This document shows, one piece after another, positions 1 to 7,980 of a DNA stretch of 64,000 bases (position 1 is its first letter; each line of letters opens with the position of its first letter). The position numbers and the translations under genes are program-made. The notes under the pieces were generated by a model that had not been told where the DNA came from, did not search any database, and worked only from the letters and a program-made list of their open reading frames with translations. The stretch is from JAAYZQ01 sp034428935 (GTDB taxonomy: Bacteria > Chloroflexota > Anaerolineae > JAAYZQ01): assembly GCA_034428935.1 (NCBI GenBank), contig DAOUHB010000084.1, forward strand, positions 1 through 64,000. Direction: 5' to 3'.

Positions 1-2
1 TT

Positions 3-680
3 GACTACTGGCTGCAGGCGCTGGGCCTGCAAAAGAGCCTGGCCGTCGGTGCCATCAGCATCACCGGCTCTCTGCGCACGAGCCTCATCCTGGCCGTGGT
101 GGTGGTTGCCATCGTTATGCTCCTCTCCACGCCGGTGGGCTTTGTCCTGGCCCGATATCGCATCCCCTTCAAGGGCGCGATCCTGCTCCTCTTCCTGATG
201 CCGCAAGCCTTTCCACAGCAGCCGGTGTTCGTGAACCTCCTCCTCGTCTTTACCAAACTGGACCTGGCGGGCACCATCGAAGGAGTCCTCATGGTGCACC
301 TGATGGTCTGTCTCGTCTTTGCCGTCTGGATCTCGACCGCGGCTTTCAAGGCAGTGCCGCCCGAGCTGGAAGAAGCAGCCCGCAGCGTCGGAGCGTCGGG
401 GCTGCGGACCTTTTTCCGGATCACCTTGCCCCTGGCCATGCCGGGGCTCCTCGCCAGCTCGGTCTTTGTGTTCCTGACCTCGCTGGACGAGTTCACCGGC
501 ACCTTTTTCATCGGCCTGCCCTTCGTCAGCACCCTGCCCATGCTGCTCTATTCGTCGAGCGGCTTTAACCTCCAGTTTGCCTCGGTGATTGCCATCGTGC
601 TGCTGATTCCCAGCATCCTGTTCATGGTCATCATCGAGCGCTTCCTGAAGGCCGAGTACATCGGCGGGATCGGGGTGTGA
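3..680 (+). CDS. ABC transporter permease, PotC-like (5' end cut by window)
   Basis: This is the inner-membrane permease subunit of a binding-protein-dependent ABC importer. The reading frame is open from the first bases of the window, so the N-terminus is missing and 225 residues remain. Several hydrophobic helices are visible. The cytoplasmic EAA loop that docks on the ATPase is clear near visible residue 123 (EEAARSVGAS, followed by R-x-TLPLAMPG). The segment LDEFTGTFFIG after it is typical of the spermidine/putrescine (PotB/PotC) type rather than sugar permeases. The ATPase gene follows 53 bp downstream on the same strand, so the two belong to one importer. The binding protein and second permease presumably lie upstream, outside the window. 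The substrate is not decidable; polyamine or a similar small organic cation or anion is inferred from family only. Confidence 0.88.
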   Translation, partial: DYWLQALGLQKSLAVGAISITGSLRTSLILAVVVVAIVMLLSTPVGFVLARYRIPFKGAILLLFLMPQAFPQQPVFVNLLLVFTKLDLAGTIEGVLMVHLMVCLVFAVWISTAAFKAVPPELEEAARSVGASGLRTFFRITLPLAMPGLLASSVFVFLTSLDEFTGTFFIGLPFVSTLPMLLYSSSGFNLQFASVIAIVLLIPSILFMVIIERFLKAEYIGGIGV

Positions 681-733
681 GGCCATGAAAGGGACGAGCC
701 ACAGGCGAAAATCTAACGAAGGGAGGCGTGCCA

Positions 734-1807
734 ATGGCTGATCTACGCCTGATGAACCTGGGCAAGCAGTTTGGCAAGACCATGGCCGTGGAAAACCTGG
801 ATCTGGAGATCCACGACGGCGAAATCATGACACTCCTGGGCCCCAGCGGCTGCGGCAAAACCACGACGCTGCGCTGCATCGCTGGCCTCCTCAAGCCCGA
901 CGAGGGCGAGATCTACCTGGGCGAAAAGCGAATCACCGACCTGCCGCCCGAGAAGCGAGGCGTCGGACTGGTCTTTCAGAACTATGCCCTCTGGCCGCAC
1001 ATGACGGTCTTCCAGAACCTGGGCTTTGGCCTCCAACTCAAGAAGGTGTCGAAGGAAAAGGCCAAGAAGAGGATCGACGATGCCCTGGCCATGGTCAGGC
1101 TGTCGGGGTTCGAGGAGCGATATCCCCGCCAGCTTTCGGGGGGACAGCAACAACGGGTCGCCCTGGCCCGGGCGCTGGTCATCGAGCCCAGCCTGCTCCT
1201 CCTGGACGAGCCCCTCAGCAACCTGGACGCCCAACTGCGGGAGGAAATGCGCTTCGAGATCCGCGAGCTGCAGAAAAAACTGGGGGTGACCAGCGTATAC
1301 GTCACCCACGACCAGGCCGAAGCCCTGGTGCTCTCGGACAGGATCGCCATCCTGCACGAGGGCCAGTTGGTGCAGGTGGGCACGCCCGAGGAGATCTATA
1401 ACCGTCCGGGCAACAGGTTCGTGGCCGGCTTTATCGGCCTGACCAGCTTTATCGAGGGACAGGTGACGGGCTTCGAGGACGGCCACGCCATCGTGGAGAC
1501 GCCCGACAACCTGGTGATCCGGGCCAATGCGGCCGGCCTGACCCAGAACCAGAAGCTTACCCTGGCCATCCGCCCGGAGCACATGGAGGTCTATGACGAC
1601 ACCGAGGCCCTGCCAGCCTCGCCGCCGGCCAACCTGTTCCAGGGAACCGTGCTGCGAGGGGCATACCTGGGTGACATCGTCGACTATCGCATCCAGGTAG
1701 GAAACTGGACCCTGCGGGCCCATACCCCGACGGATCGAGCGCTGAGCCCCGGCCAATCGGTGTGGCTGGCCTTCTCGCCCGGGCGGGTGACCTGGATCGC
1801 GGCCTGA
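734..1807 (+). CDS. ABC transporter ATP-binding protein, PotA/MalK type with TOBE domain
   Basis: This is the cytoplasmic ATPase of the importer whose permease precedes it. The 357-residue length is normal for the PotA/MalK/UgpC group. Walker A (GPSGCGKTT) lies near residue 36, the Q-loop in LVFQNYALWP, the signature LSGGQQQR near residue 134, and Walker B (LLLLDEPLSNLDA) is followed by the TH switch histidine. The C-terminal third is a TOBE regulatory domain, with the usual AIRPEHMEV motif. The ATG at 734 is preferred over an in-frame GTG at 728. The purine-rich AGGGAGG stretch lies about 7 bases before the ATG but abuts the GTG. Transcription probably ends before the next gene. Confidence 0.93.
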   Translation: MADLRLMNLGKQFGKTMAVENLDLEIHDGEIMTLLGPSGCGKTTTLRCIAGLLKPDEGEIYLGEKRITDLPPEKRGVGLVFQNYALWPHMTVFQNLGFGLQLKKVSKEKAKKRIDDALAMVRLSGFEERYPRQLSGGQQQRVALARALVIEPSLLLLDEPLSNLDAQLREEMRFEIRELQKKLGVTSVYVTHDQAEALVLSDRIAILHEGQLVQVGTPEEIYNRPGNRFVAGFIGLTSFIEGQVTGFEDGHAIVETPDNLVIRANAAGLTQNQKLTLAIRPEHMEVYDDTEALPASPPANLFQGTVLRGAYLGDIVDYRIQVGNWTLRAHTPTDRALSPGQSVWLAFSPGRVTWIAA

Positions 1808-1851
1808 AATACCCTGAGGAGGCCGAGGGGCAGTAGAGAGCCGTTCGTCGT

Positions 1852-1880
1852 TTGCTGCCCCCCGCATTTTGCAGTACAAT
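1852..1880 (+). promoter_or_regulatory. Promoter for threonine aldolase
   Basis: A TTGCTG -35 (1852-1857) and a TACAAT -10 (1875-1880) are separated by exactly 17 bp. The start point would fall just inside the palindrome that begins at 1881. The same arrangement, with the same palindrome arm, is found upstream of butyrate kinase. Confidence 0.6.
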
Positions 1881-1908
1881 GGCCTGGCAGCCAACTGGCT
1901 GCCAGGCC
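1881..1908. repeat. Perfect 13-bp palindrome at the start of the threonine aldolase transcript
   Basis: GGCCTGGCAGCCA (1881-1893) pairs perfectly with TGGCTGCCAGGCC (1896-1908) around a 2-base centre. A modest T/A-rich stretch follows. It could be the terminator of the upstream ABC operon, an operator at the +1 region of the next promoter, or a 5'-UTR hairpin. The position immediately after a -10 box, together with the related palindrome at 16167-16185, favours a regulatory role. Confidence 0.6.
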
Positions 1909-1937
1909 GTTTAATTTCACAAGAGCAGCGAGGAACG

Positions 1938-2984
1938 ATGGACGAGCACAGAATCATAGACCTGCGAAGCGACACTGTAACCCTGCCCACGCCGGCCATG
2001 CGCCAGGCCATGGCCCAGGCCGCGGTGGGCGACGACGTGTACGGGGAGGATCCCACCGTCAATCAACTGGAAGCCGTGGCGGCCGAGCGCCTGGGCAAAG
2101 AGGCGGGCCTGTTCGTGCCCAGCGGCACCATGGCCAACCTGGCCTGCCTGCTGAGCCACTGCGCCCGGGGAGAAGAGGCGATCATGGGCCACGTGGCCCA
2201 CACGTTTCTCTTCGAGGCCGGTGGCTCGGCGGCCGTCGGCGGCATCCATCCCCGCACCGTGCCCAACCAGCCCGATGGCACCATCGCCCTGGGCGACCTG
2301 GAAGCAGCCATCCGCGACCCGCACAACCACCACAATCCTCCCACCCGCCTCATTTGCCTGGAGAACACCCACAACCGCTGTAGCGGCGCGGTGTTGCGTC
2401 CCGACTACATGGCCAGCGTCCGCGCCCTGGCGGACCGCTACGGCCTGGCCGTCCACCTGGACGGCGCCCGCATTTTCAACGCCGCCGTGGCCCTCGGCAT
2501 CCCGGCATCCGAAATCGCCTGCCACGTCGACTCGGTGAGCTTTTGCCTCTCCAAGGGCCTGGCGGCGCCCGTCGGCTCTGTCGTCTGCGGGACAGGCGAG
2601 TTCGTGGAGCGTGCCCGCAGGCAGCGCAAGATGTTGGGCGGCGGCATGCGCCAGGCAGGCATCCTGGCCGCCGCCGGCATCGTCGCCCTGGAGGCCATGG
2701 TGGACCGCCTGGCCGACGACCACGCCAACGCCCGCCACCTGGCCGATGGCCTGGCTCGCCTGCCGGGCATTATCCTCGACCCGGCGCACATCGAGTCCAA
2801 CATCGTCATCTTTGACATGGCGCCCGGCGCGCCGTCCACGGCCGAGCTGCTGGCTGCGCTGGCAGAGCACGGTGTCAAGATGAATCCGGTCAGCGCCCGG
2901 CGGGTACGGGCCGTGACCCACTATGGGATCGAGGCCGAGGACATCGAGGCGGCGCTGGCTGCCTGCCGGGAAGTGCTGCAATAG
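1938..2984 (+). CDS. ltaE: Low-specificity threonine aldolase (PLP, fold type I)
   Basis: This cytoplasmic PLP enzyme cleaves L-threonine or allo-threonine to glycine and acetaldehyde. Members of the family also act on other beta-hydroxy amino acids. The 348-residue product opens with the family hallmark IDLRSDTVTLPTPAMRQAM and VGDDVYGEDP. The cofactor lysine is K206 in CLSKGLAAPVGS. The ATG at 1938 follows an AGCGAGGA ribosome site, and family alignment starts right there. An upstream in-frame extension has no homology and lies in the promoter hairpin. The gene has its own promoter. The next gene starts 161 bp downstream behind another promoter. Proximity to two proteins with formaldehyde-activating domains raises the possibility that serine (yielding formaldehyde) is a relevant substrate, but that is speculation. 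Confidence 0.95.
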   Translation: MDEHRIIDLRSDTVTLPTPAMRQAMAQAAVGDDVYGEDPTVNQLEAVAAERLGKEAGLFVPSGTMANLACLLSHCARGEEAIMGHVAHTFLFEAGGSAAVGGIHPRTVPNQPDGTIALGDLEAAIRDPHNHHNPPTRLICLENTHNRCSGAVLRPDYMASVRALADRYGLAVHLDGARIFNAAVALGIPASEIACHVDSVSFCLSKGLAAPVGSVVCGTGEFVERARRQRKMLGGGMRQAGILAAAGIVALEAMVDRLADDHANARHLADGLARLPGIILDPAHIESNIVIFDMAPGAPSTAELLAALAEHGVKMNPVSARRVRAVTHYGIEAEDIEAALAACREVLQ

Positions 2985-3056
2985 CCCGAGGGCCTGGAAG
3001 GAGGGCAGCATGCTGTCTAGGATCGTAAGGTGGCGGCACCCCGGCCTAAACCGAAG

Positions 3057-3085
3057 GTGACAGGCCGGTAAATATATGCTACAAT
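3057..3085 (+). promoter_or_regulatory. Promoter of the aldolase-Fae operon
   Basis: GTGACA (3057-3062) and TACAAT (3080-3085) are 17 bp apart, a near-consensus housekeeping promoter. The -10 sits between the two arms of an inverted repeat (3062-3098), so regulation by a dimeric repressor is plausible. Confidence 0.7.
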
Positions 3086-3098
3086 AAATCGCCGGCCT
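3062..3098. promoter_or_regulatory. Inverted repeat bracketing the -10 box (candidate operator)
   Basis: AGGCCGG (3062-3068) and CCGGCCT (3092-3098) form a perfect 7-bp inverted repeat with a 23-bp A/T-rich spacer that contains the -10 element. The first arm overlaps the end of the -35. No regulator gene lies in this operon. Confidence 0.4.
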
Positions 3099-3145
3099 CC
3101 TGGCTTCTTGCCTGGCCGAGACCAATCTGGAACAAGGAGGGTACT

Positions 3146-4414
3146 GTGGAAGAGGATCTTATCCAGAGGCTCAGGATCGCGCCAGACCGACTGGACGAGA
3201 TAAACGCTCTGCTCCTCGATCCGTCGAGCCGTGTCGTCAAGGATTTTCTGGCCGTGGTCGAAAAACACGGTACGCCAGCAGAGATCAACCAGAGAGCGCA
3301 TGAAGCCCGGCATCTCCCCAACCTCATGGCCCGCCTGAAGGCCATAAACTCCCCATACCTCTCCGACCTCGAGTGGCTCGTCGAACAGCGGGATCGGGGC
3401 GCCTTTATCAGCCTGGCCGACTACCGACGCCAGGTGCTGGGTAGCCGCGCCGACTCCATGACCTTCAAGGACGATTTCGCCGTTACCCTGGAGATCAGCG
3501 CCCTGCAGTACTTTCCTTTCCTCTGCGCCGAAGCCAAGAAGGCCATCAGCAACCGCGAGCTGATGCCCGGGCGCTACATCCGCGTGCGCAAAATGAAGGA
3601 GCAGGAAGCGGACAATGGCGACATCCTCGCCGTAGCCGCGGCCATGCAGATCATCGGCGCTAGTTATGTCGAGACCCTGGATACCAAGGGCACCGACGGC
3701 TCCAACGTCCACCTGGACGGGCCGGCGACCATCACCGGCTACTTTGGCGGCATCGGGCAGCCAAACCACTACCCGCTCAAGTGGCTGGACGAGTTCCTGT
3801 ACTACTATACCCACTATGGAATCCAGCAGGTGCTCAACGTCAATCCCGGCACCGTGCTCCTGGCCTACCTGCTGCACAAGCTGGGTGTGGACATCGAGTT
3901 CAAGATCTCGGTCTACATGGGCAACGACAATCCCTACGCCGCCCTCTGGACGCTCCTGGGGGCCAGGCTGTTTGCCCGCGAGGACGGCACGACCTCCCTC
4001 ATAGGCTTCAACTGGAGCAACTCGGTGAACAACGAGACCATCGAGATCACCGCCGAGGTGCGCAAGGCCCTGGCCCTGGAGGACATTGTCCGGTTCGAGC
4101 ACCACATCACCGAGACGTGGAAGAGCATCGTGCGCCAGCCATACGACCGCACGGAGGAACTGGTTGAGCTTGCCGACCACGTGGCCAACATCTCGGCCAA
4201 ACACGAGGGCGGCATTCCCGAGGTAGACAGCGCCCGTGAACATCCGTCTGACATCCTGGAATACTTCCGCGACAAGTCCGAGATCGAAGAGGCGGGAGAC
4301 ATGGCTGCGCTGGAGCTGAATTTCCTGGACAAGCACGACGCCGTGAACCGCACAGCCCGTGTCCTGACGGAAAAGGGGTTGTCGTTCATCGCCGCGCGCA
4401 ACCTGCACAGGTAA
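3146..4414 (+). CDS. Protein of unknown function, first gene of the aldolase-Fae operon
   Basis: I do not recognise this 422-residue soluble protein. It starts at a GTG preceded by AAGGAGG with 5-base spacing. It has no signal peptide or membrane segment. The middle third is rich in conserved-looking blocks: DTKGTDGSNVHLDG, GYFGGIGQPNHYPLKW and the stretch SVYMGNDNPYAALW. This looks like an enzyme core with many His, Asp and Asn residues, possibly an alpha/beta barrel. The C-terminal part is helical and charged. It is the promoter-proximal gene of a run with the two fusion proteins (9 bp to the next start), so it very probably acts in the same pathway. It could be an enzyme that makes or uses the aldolase substrate; nothing in the sequence proves this. 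Confidence 0.85.
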   Translation: MEEDLIQRLRIAPDRLDEINALLLDPSSRVVKDFLAVVEKHGTPAEINQRAHEARHLPNLMARLKAINSPYLSDLEWLVEQRDRGAFISLADYRRQVLGSRADSMTFKDDFAVTLEISALQYFPFLCAEAKKAISNRELMPGRYIRVRKMKEQEADNGDILAVAAAMQIIGASYVETLDTKGTDGSNVHLDGPATITGYFGGIGQPNHYPLKWLDEFLYYYTHYGIQQVLNVNPGTVLLAYLLHKLGVDIEFKISVYMGNDNPYAALWTLLGARLFAREDGTTSLIGFNWSNSVNNETIEITAEVRKALALEDIVRFEHHITETWKSIVRQPYDRTEELVELADHVANISAKHEGGIPEVDSAREHPSDILEYFRDKSEIEEAGDMAALELNFLDKHDAVNRTARVLTEKGLSFIAARNLHR

Positions 4415-4423
4415 AGGAGCATC

Positions 4424-5854
4424 ATGGCTGACAAACCGTTCCGCCCGGGCGGCGTGAATCCCGCCCTGGTCACGCCCTTTGCGCCAGATCAGTCGGTGGA
4501 TGACGAAGCCTTCCGACGCCTCATCAGGCACGTCATCGACCACGTCGACGGACTGGTGCCATGCGGCACCACGGGCGAGTTCAATTACCTCACGCCCGAA
4601 GAGAACCGGCGGCTGGTGCGCATCGCCGTGGAAGAGGCCAAGGGCAAGCCGGTCATCGCCGGCACCGGGGCAGCCGGTACCCGGCTGGCCCTGGATCTGG
4701 CGCGCAGCGCCCAGGAGGCAGGCGCCACTGCCTGCCTCATCGTCACTCCCTACTTCATGCACCCCTCTGACAAGGGGATCTACCAGCACTTTTACGAGAT
4801 TGCCCGGGCGCTGCCCGACATGCCCATCATCCTGTACAACATCCCCCAGGTGGTGGACGCCTATTTGCCGCGCCGCGTGGTCGAAGACCTGGCCGACGTC
4901 CCGAACATCGTCGGGCTCAAGGACTCGTCGGGCAACCTGACCTACACCATGGAAATCCTGGAATTCGCCGGCGACCGCATCAACGTCCTCGTCGGTCACG
5001 ATGAGGTTGTGTTGAACGCCCTGGCCGGCGGCGTCAGCGGCATGATCCTCGCCTCGGCCCAGGTGTACCCCGAAGTGTGGCAACAGATCGTACAGGCGAT
5101 GCGCAGCGGCGACCTGGAGACAGCCCGGGCGCTGCAGCGTCGCGTGCAAAAGCTGTCGCGGATCTTTTGCCGCTACGGCGGTGGCGTGGCCGTCAAGGCG
5201 GCCCTGAAGCTGATGGGCATCGACGCCGGCCGGCCCCGCAGCCCCCTCAAGGGCGTCGGGGGTGCCCTCATCCACGAGGACCGGGCCGAAATCCAGTTGG
5301 AGCTGGAGAAACTGGGCATGATCGAGCCCCGCGCCACCGAGGCACGCGTGCCGGCCGGTCCCCTGACCGGGCGCTTTGAAGGGGTCGGCCTGGGCGTGGA
5401 GAGCCTGTCCGGGGCAGCCGTCCTGGCGGGAACGGGCAGCGCCGGCGAAGGAGTCGAAGCCGTGCAGATCGACCTCCTCAGCGGGGCAAAGGACGGGCCG
5501 GTGGGCGAGGCCTGGGCCTACCAGCTCACCTATCCCCGCCACGGATACGAAGCCCTGACGACCATCCTTGAGCCCAACCTGACGGTGCGGCCCAGCACGC
5601 TCATTGTCCCGGTGAACAAGCTGAAGGACCTGCGCCAGGCCAACATGATCTATGGACCCATTCAAAACGGGGTGGCCCAGGCCATCGTGCACAAGCTGGC
5701 CCAGGGCATCATCCCCGAGGCGGCGATGCACTCCGAGGTCATGTTCGTCCAGGCGGCCGTGCCTCCCGGCGCGCTGGATCGCCGCGCGGTGCACCACAAC
5801 GCCTACGAGGCCACCTGCCTGGCCATCGACGGCGCCTTCGCGGAGGGCAAATAG
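4424..5854 (+). CDS. DapA-family aldolase fused to a formaldehyde-activating enzyme (Fae)-like domain, copy 1
   Basis: The protein has 476 residues in two parts. Residues 1-300 are a complete DapA/N-acetylneuraminate-lyase type (beta/alpha)8 aldolase. It has the PCGTTGEF carboxylate loop, Tyr138 in LYNIPQ and the Schiff-base Lys166 in GLKDSSG. The arginine that canonical dihydrodipicolinate synthase carries after the YNxPxR motif is absent, so another pyruvate-type aldol reaction is expected. Residues about 325-476 resemble Fae, which condenses formaldehyde with tetrahydromethanopterin. Matching blocks are the VGEA-like stretch, IDLLSG, NLTVRPSTLIVPVNKL, MIYGPIQNGVAQAIV, GIIPEA and YEATCLAIDGAF. 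At the position of the conserved Fae histidine (xHIDL) this copy has Gln348, so its Fae domain may bind but not catalyse. AAAGGAG precedes the ATG. The next gene starts 1 bp after the stop. Confidence 0.88.
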   Translation: MADKPFRPGGVNPALVTPFAPDQSVDDEAFRRLIRHVIDHVDGLVPCGTTGEFNYLTPEENRRLVRIAVEEAKGKPVIAGTGAAGTRLALDLARSAQEAGATACLIVTPYFMHPSDKGIYQHFYEIARALPDMPIILYNIPQVVDAYLPRRVVEDLADVPNIVGLKDSSGNLTYTMEILEFAGDRINVLVGHDEVVLNALAGGVSGMILASAQVYPEVWQQIVQAMRSGDLETARALQRRVQKLSRIFCRYGGGVAVKAALKLMGIDAGRPRSPLKGVGGALIHEDRAEIQLELEKLGMIEPRATEARVPAGPLTGRFEGVGLGVESLSGAAVLAGTGSAGEGVEAVQIDLLSGAKDGPVGEAWAYQLTYPRHGYEALTTILEPNLTVRPSTLIVPVNKLKDLRQANMIYGPIQNGVAQAIVHKLAQGIIPEAAMHSEVMFVQAAVPPGALDRRAVHHNAYEATCLAIDGAFAEGK

Positions 5855-5855
5855 A

Positions 5856-7322
5856 ATGGCCAGCAAAAAGACCGATTGGTTTCGCGGGATCTTTCCCGCC
5901 CTGGTAACTCCCTTCACGGCAGACGACGAGCTGGACGAAGAGACCTACCGCCAGCTCATTCGCTTCGTGCTGCCCCACGTCGACGGTGTAGTGCCCTGCG
6001 GCACTACGGGCGAGTTTAGCTCCTTGACGTTCGCGGAAAAGCAGCGGGTCATCGAGATCTGCATCGACGAGGTGGCCGGCCGCGTCCCGGTGCTGGCCGG
6101 CACCGGCTGCCAGAGCACCATCGAGACCGTGGAGCTTACCGGCTGGGCAAAGGAGGCGGGGGCCACTGGCGCCCTGGTGGTAGCGCCCTACTTCCTGAAG
6201 CCCACCTTTAACGAGGTTTACGACCATTACAAGGAGGTCGACAAAGTAGGCCTGCCCCTGGTGTTGTACAACATCCCGCAGACCGCCGGCACGCACTTTC
6301 GCTGGTGGACGGCCGAGGGCATGGGCCTGGCTTTTGACAACGTCGTCGGCATGAAGGACTCTTCCGGCGACGTGCCGTTCTTTATGGCCGCCCTCGAGAA
6401 GTTGCGGGGCACCATTGGCCTGTTCGTCGGTCACGACGAGGTCGTCGGCGCGGCCCTCCTGGCCGGCGCCGACGGCGCCATCCTGGCCTCCGCCAACCTG
6501 GTGCCCGACGTCTGGCAAGAGATCTACCAGGCCGCCCTGCAAGGCGACCTGGAGTTTGTGCGGCAGCGGCAAAAGGACCTCCAGATCCTGACGCGCCTTG
6601 TAGTCCGCAAGGGCGGCCCCCAGGCGGTAAAGGAGGGGCTGCGGATGCTCGGCCTGCCGGCCATGAGCAACGCGCGCCTGCCCCTCATCCAGGGCGGCGA
6701 GTTCGAGCGCGAGGACTATGAGGACCTGCGTACCCAGCTCGAAAACCTGGGCAAAATCCCGCTGCAGACGGTGACCCTGGGCGGCAAGGAGGTTCTCTAC
6801 GCCTTGCCGGCCGACGTGCAGCCGCCGCGCGATGACCTCACGATGTGCGTTGGCGAGGGATTTGCCGGCCCGCCCTTTTCCGAGATAGCGCACGTGGACC
6901 TTCTCATCGGCCGCATTGACGGGCCCGTGGGCCGGGCCCTGGAGCGCGCCCAAAACGAGCCACGCCCGGGCCACCAAGTCGCCGTGGTGTGCGATCGGCC
7001 CCTCACGTTGATGGTGCCGACGGTCACCGTGCGCGGCAACAAGGCCCGGCAACTCGTCTACGAAGAGGCGGCAAACGGCGTGCGGCTGGCCATCGAGCAC
7101 GCCATCGACCATCACAACCTGCCTGCCGCGATCCTGGGCGACATTTGCATGATCGCCAACGTATTCGTTCACCCGGCGGCGAGCATTCGCCAGCGGGTCA
7201 AGATCAACAACTATAAGGCCATGCGCGGCGCGATTCGCAAAGCGCTGGAAGAACGCCCGGTGCTGTCCGAGCTGGTGGCCGAGGGCCAGTCTGCCCGCCA
7301 CCCGTTCCGCTACGCGCCCTAG
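5856..7322 (+). CDS. DapA-family aldolase fused to a formaldehyde-activating enzyme (Fae)-like domain, copy 2
   Basis: This 488-residue protein is a divergent tandem duplicate of the preceding gene. The aldolase half has PCGTTGEFSSLT, Tyr138 in LYNIPQT and Schiff-base Lys167 in GMKDSSG. It again lacks the DapA substrate arginine. The Fae half (about 320-488) keeps the family's conserved histidine: His346 in IAHVDLLIG. It also has PTVTVRGNKARQ, NGVRLAIEHAI, VFVHPAA, KINNYKAMRGAI and a C-terminal HPF tail like the ATHPF end of methylotroph Fae. The ATG at 5856 follows GCGGAGGG with good spacing and aligns with copy 1; longer in-frame extensions run into the previous gene. Fae fused to hexulose-phosphate synthase is known in archaea. 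I know of no described aldolase-Fae fusion of this kind. A perfect hairpin follows the gene. Confidence 0.9.
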   Translation: MASKKTDWFRGIFPALVTPFTADDELDEETYRQLIRFVLPHVDGVVPCGTTGEFSSLTFAEKQRVIEICIDEVAGRVPVLAGTGCQSTIETVELTGWAKEAGATGALVVAPYFLKPTFNEVYDHYKEVDKVGLPLVLYNIPQTAGTHFRWWTAEGMGLAFDNVVGMKDSSGDVPFFMAALEKLRGTIGLFVGHDEVVGAALLAGADGAILASANLVPDVWQEIYQAALQGDLEFVRQRQKDLQILTRLVVRKGGPQAVKEGLRMLGLPAMSNARLPLIQGGEFEREDYEDLRTQLENLGKIPLQTVTLGGKEVLYALPADVQPPRDDLTMCVGEGFAGPPFSEIAHVDLLIGRIDGPVGRALERAQNEPRPGHQVAVVCDRPLTLMVPTVTVRGNKARQLVYEEAANGVRLAIEHAIDHHNLPAAILGDICMIANVFVHPAASIRQRVKINNYKAMRGAIRKALEERPVLSELVAEGQSARHPFRYAP

Positions 7323-7341
7323 GTCGCGCCGGGCTCACGGG

Positions 7342-7371
7342 CCGGCGGCCTGCCTTGTGGCAGGCCGCCGG
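7342..7371. terminator. Hairpin after the aldolase-Fae operon
   Basis: CCGGCGGCCTGCC (7342-7354) and its perfect complement (7359-7371) enclose a TTGT loop. There is no T-tract, so this is a terminator or RNA-stabilising hairpin rather than a textbook Rho-independent site. Confidence 0.55.
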
Positions 7372-7396
7372 TTCAGGGAACCACGGGGTTCAGAAC

Positions 7397-7978
7397 ATGA
7401 AAGATCGACTACCAACTCGAAATTACACTGCCGCCGGTGGTGTCGTCGTCGATGCCAACGGCCAATACGTCATCGTCCTGGTGCGTCCCGATCGTGCCGG
7501 GCCGGATGGTGGGCCCGAAGTCAGGCTGCCCAAAGGTCACGTCGACCCCAGCGAGGGCCGGCACCAGGCCGCCATGCGCGAAATCCGTGAAGAGACGGGC
7601 TTGCAGCGCTTGCAACTCATGGCTCCCCTTGGGCAACAGACGGTCGAGTTCAGCTGGAAGGGCTACCGCTATATCCGCGAGGAGTATTATTTTCTGATGT
7701 CCGCGCCGGCGGGCAGCGAACCCCATGATCCGGAGGAGCAGTTCGAGCCCAGGTGGATGCCCTGGGAAGAAGCAATGCGACAGATCACCTTCGAGGCCGA
7801 GCGAGAATGGCTGCGGCGGGCGCGGGCAGCGTGGCAGCACGTCCGCGGCTATGCTCCACCACCCATCGAAGAAGAGGATGAGAGTCAGCCCATGGACAAC
7901 GTGGGGTCAACCCCGAGCGCTCCCAGCAGCTCAGGGCCCGACGAGGAGCCGCCTATCGACGTCGAGCCTGAAGAATAG
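7397..7978 (+). CDS. Nudix hydrolase
   Basis: The product is a cytoplasmic pyrophosphohydrolase of the Nudix superfamily, acting on a nucleoside-diphosphate-linked substrate that cannot be read from sequence. The full Nudix box is present at residues 47-69 (G-x5-E-x7-REIREETGL). It is preceded by a typical AAGGVVVD strand and the LPKGHVD entry. About 55 residues of acidic, proline- and serine-rich tail (EEEDESQP and similar) follow the domain and look disordered. The ATG at 7397 gives 193 residues. Its ribosome site (GGGG) is weak, and an upstream in-frame TTG would start within the hairpin loop, so the start is slightly uncertain. The gene is convergent with the next one. Confidence 0.88.
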   Translation: MKDRLPTRNYTAAGGVVVDANGQYVIVLVRPDRAGPDGGPEVRLPKGHVDPSEGRHQAAMREIREETGLQRLQLMAPLGQQTVEFSWKGYRYIREEYYFLMSAPAGSEPHDPEEQFEPRWMPWEEAMRQITFEAEREWLRRARAAWQHVRGYAPPPIEEEDESQPMDNVGSTPSAPSSSGPDEEPPIDVEPEE

Positions 7979-7980
7979 CG

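Noticed and set aside
728..733. GTG start for the PotA-like ATPase
   Set aside because: It touches the purine-rich ribosome site; the ATG at 734 has correct spacing.
1881..1908. Palindrome as a simple terminator only
   Set aside because: There is no proper T-run, it follows a -10 box directly, and a related palindrome occurs in the same position before butyrate kinase.
3017..5917. 966-codon open frame on the minus strand
   Set aside because: It lies antisense to the unknown gene and first fusion gene, has no similarity to known folds, and is a by-product of high GC.
4424..7322. Naming the two genes dapA (dihydrodipicolinate synthase)
   Set aside because: The arginine following the YNxP motif that binds the DapA substrate is absent, and each protein carries an extra Fae-like domain.
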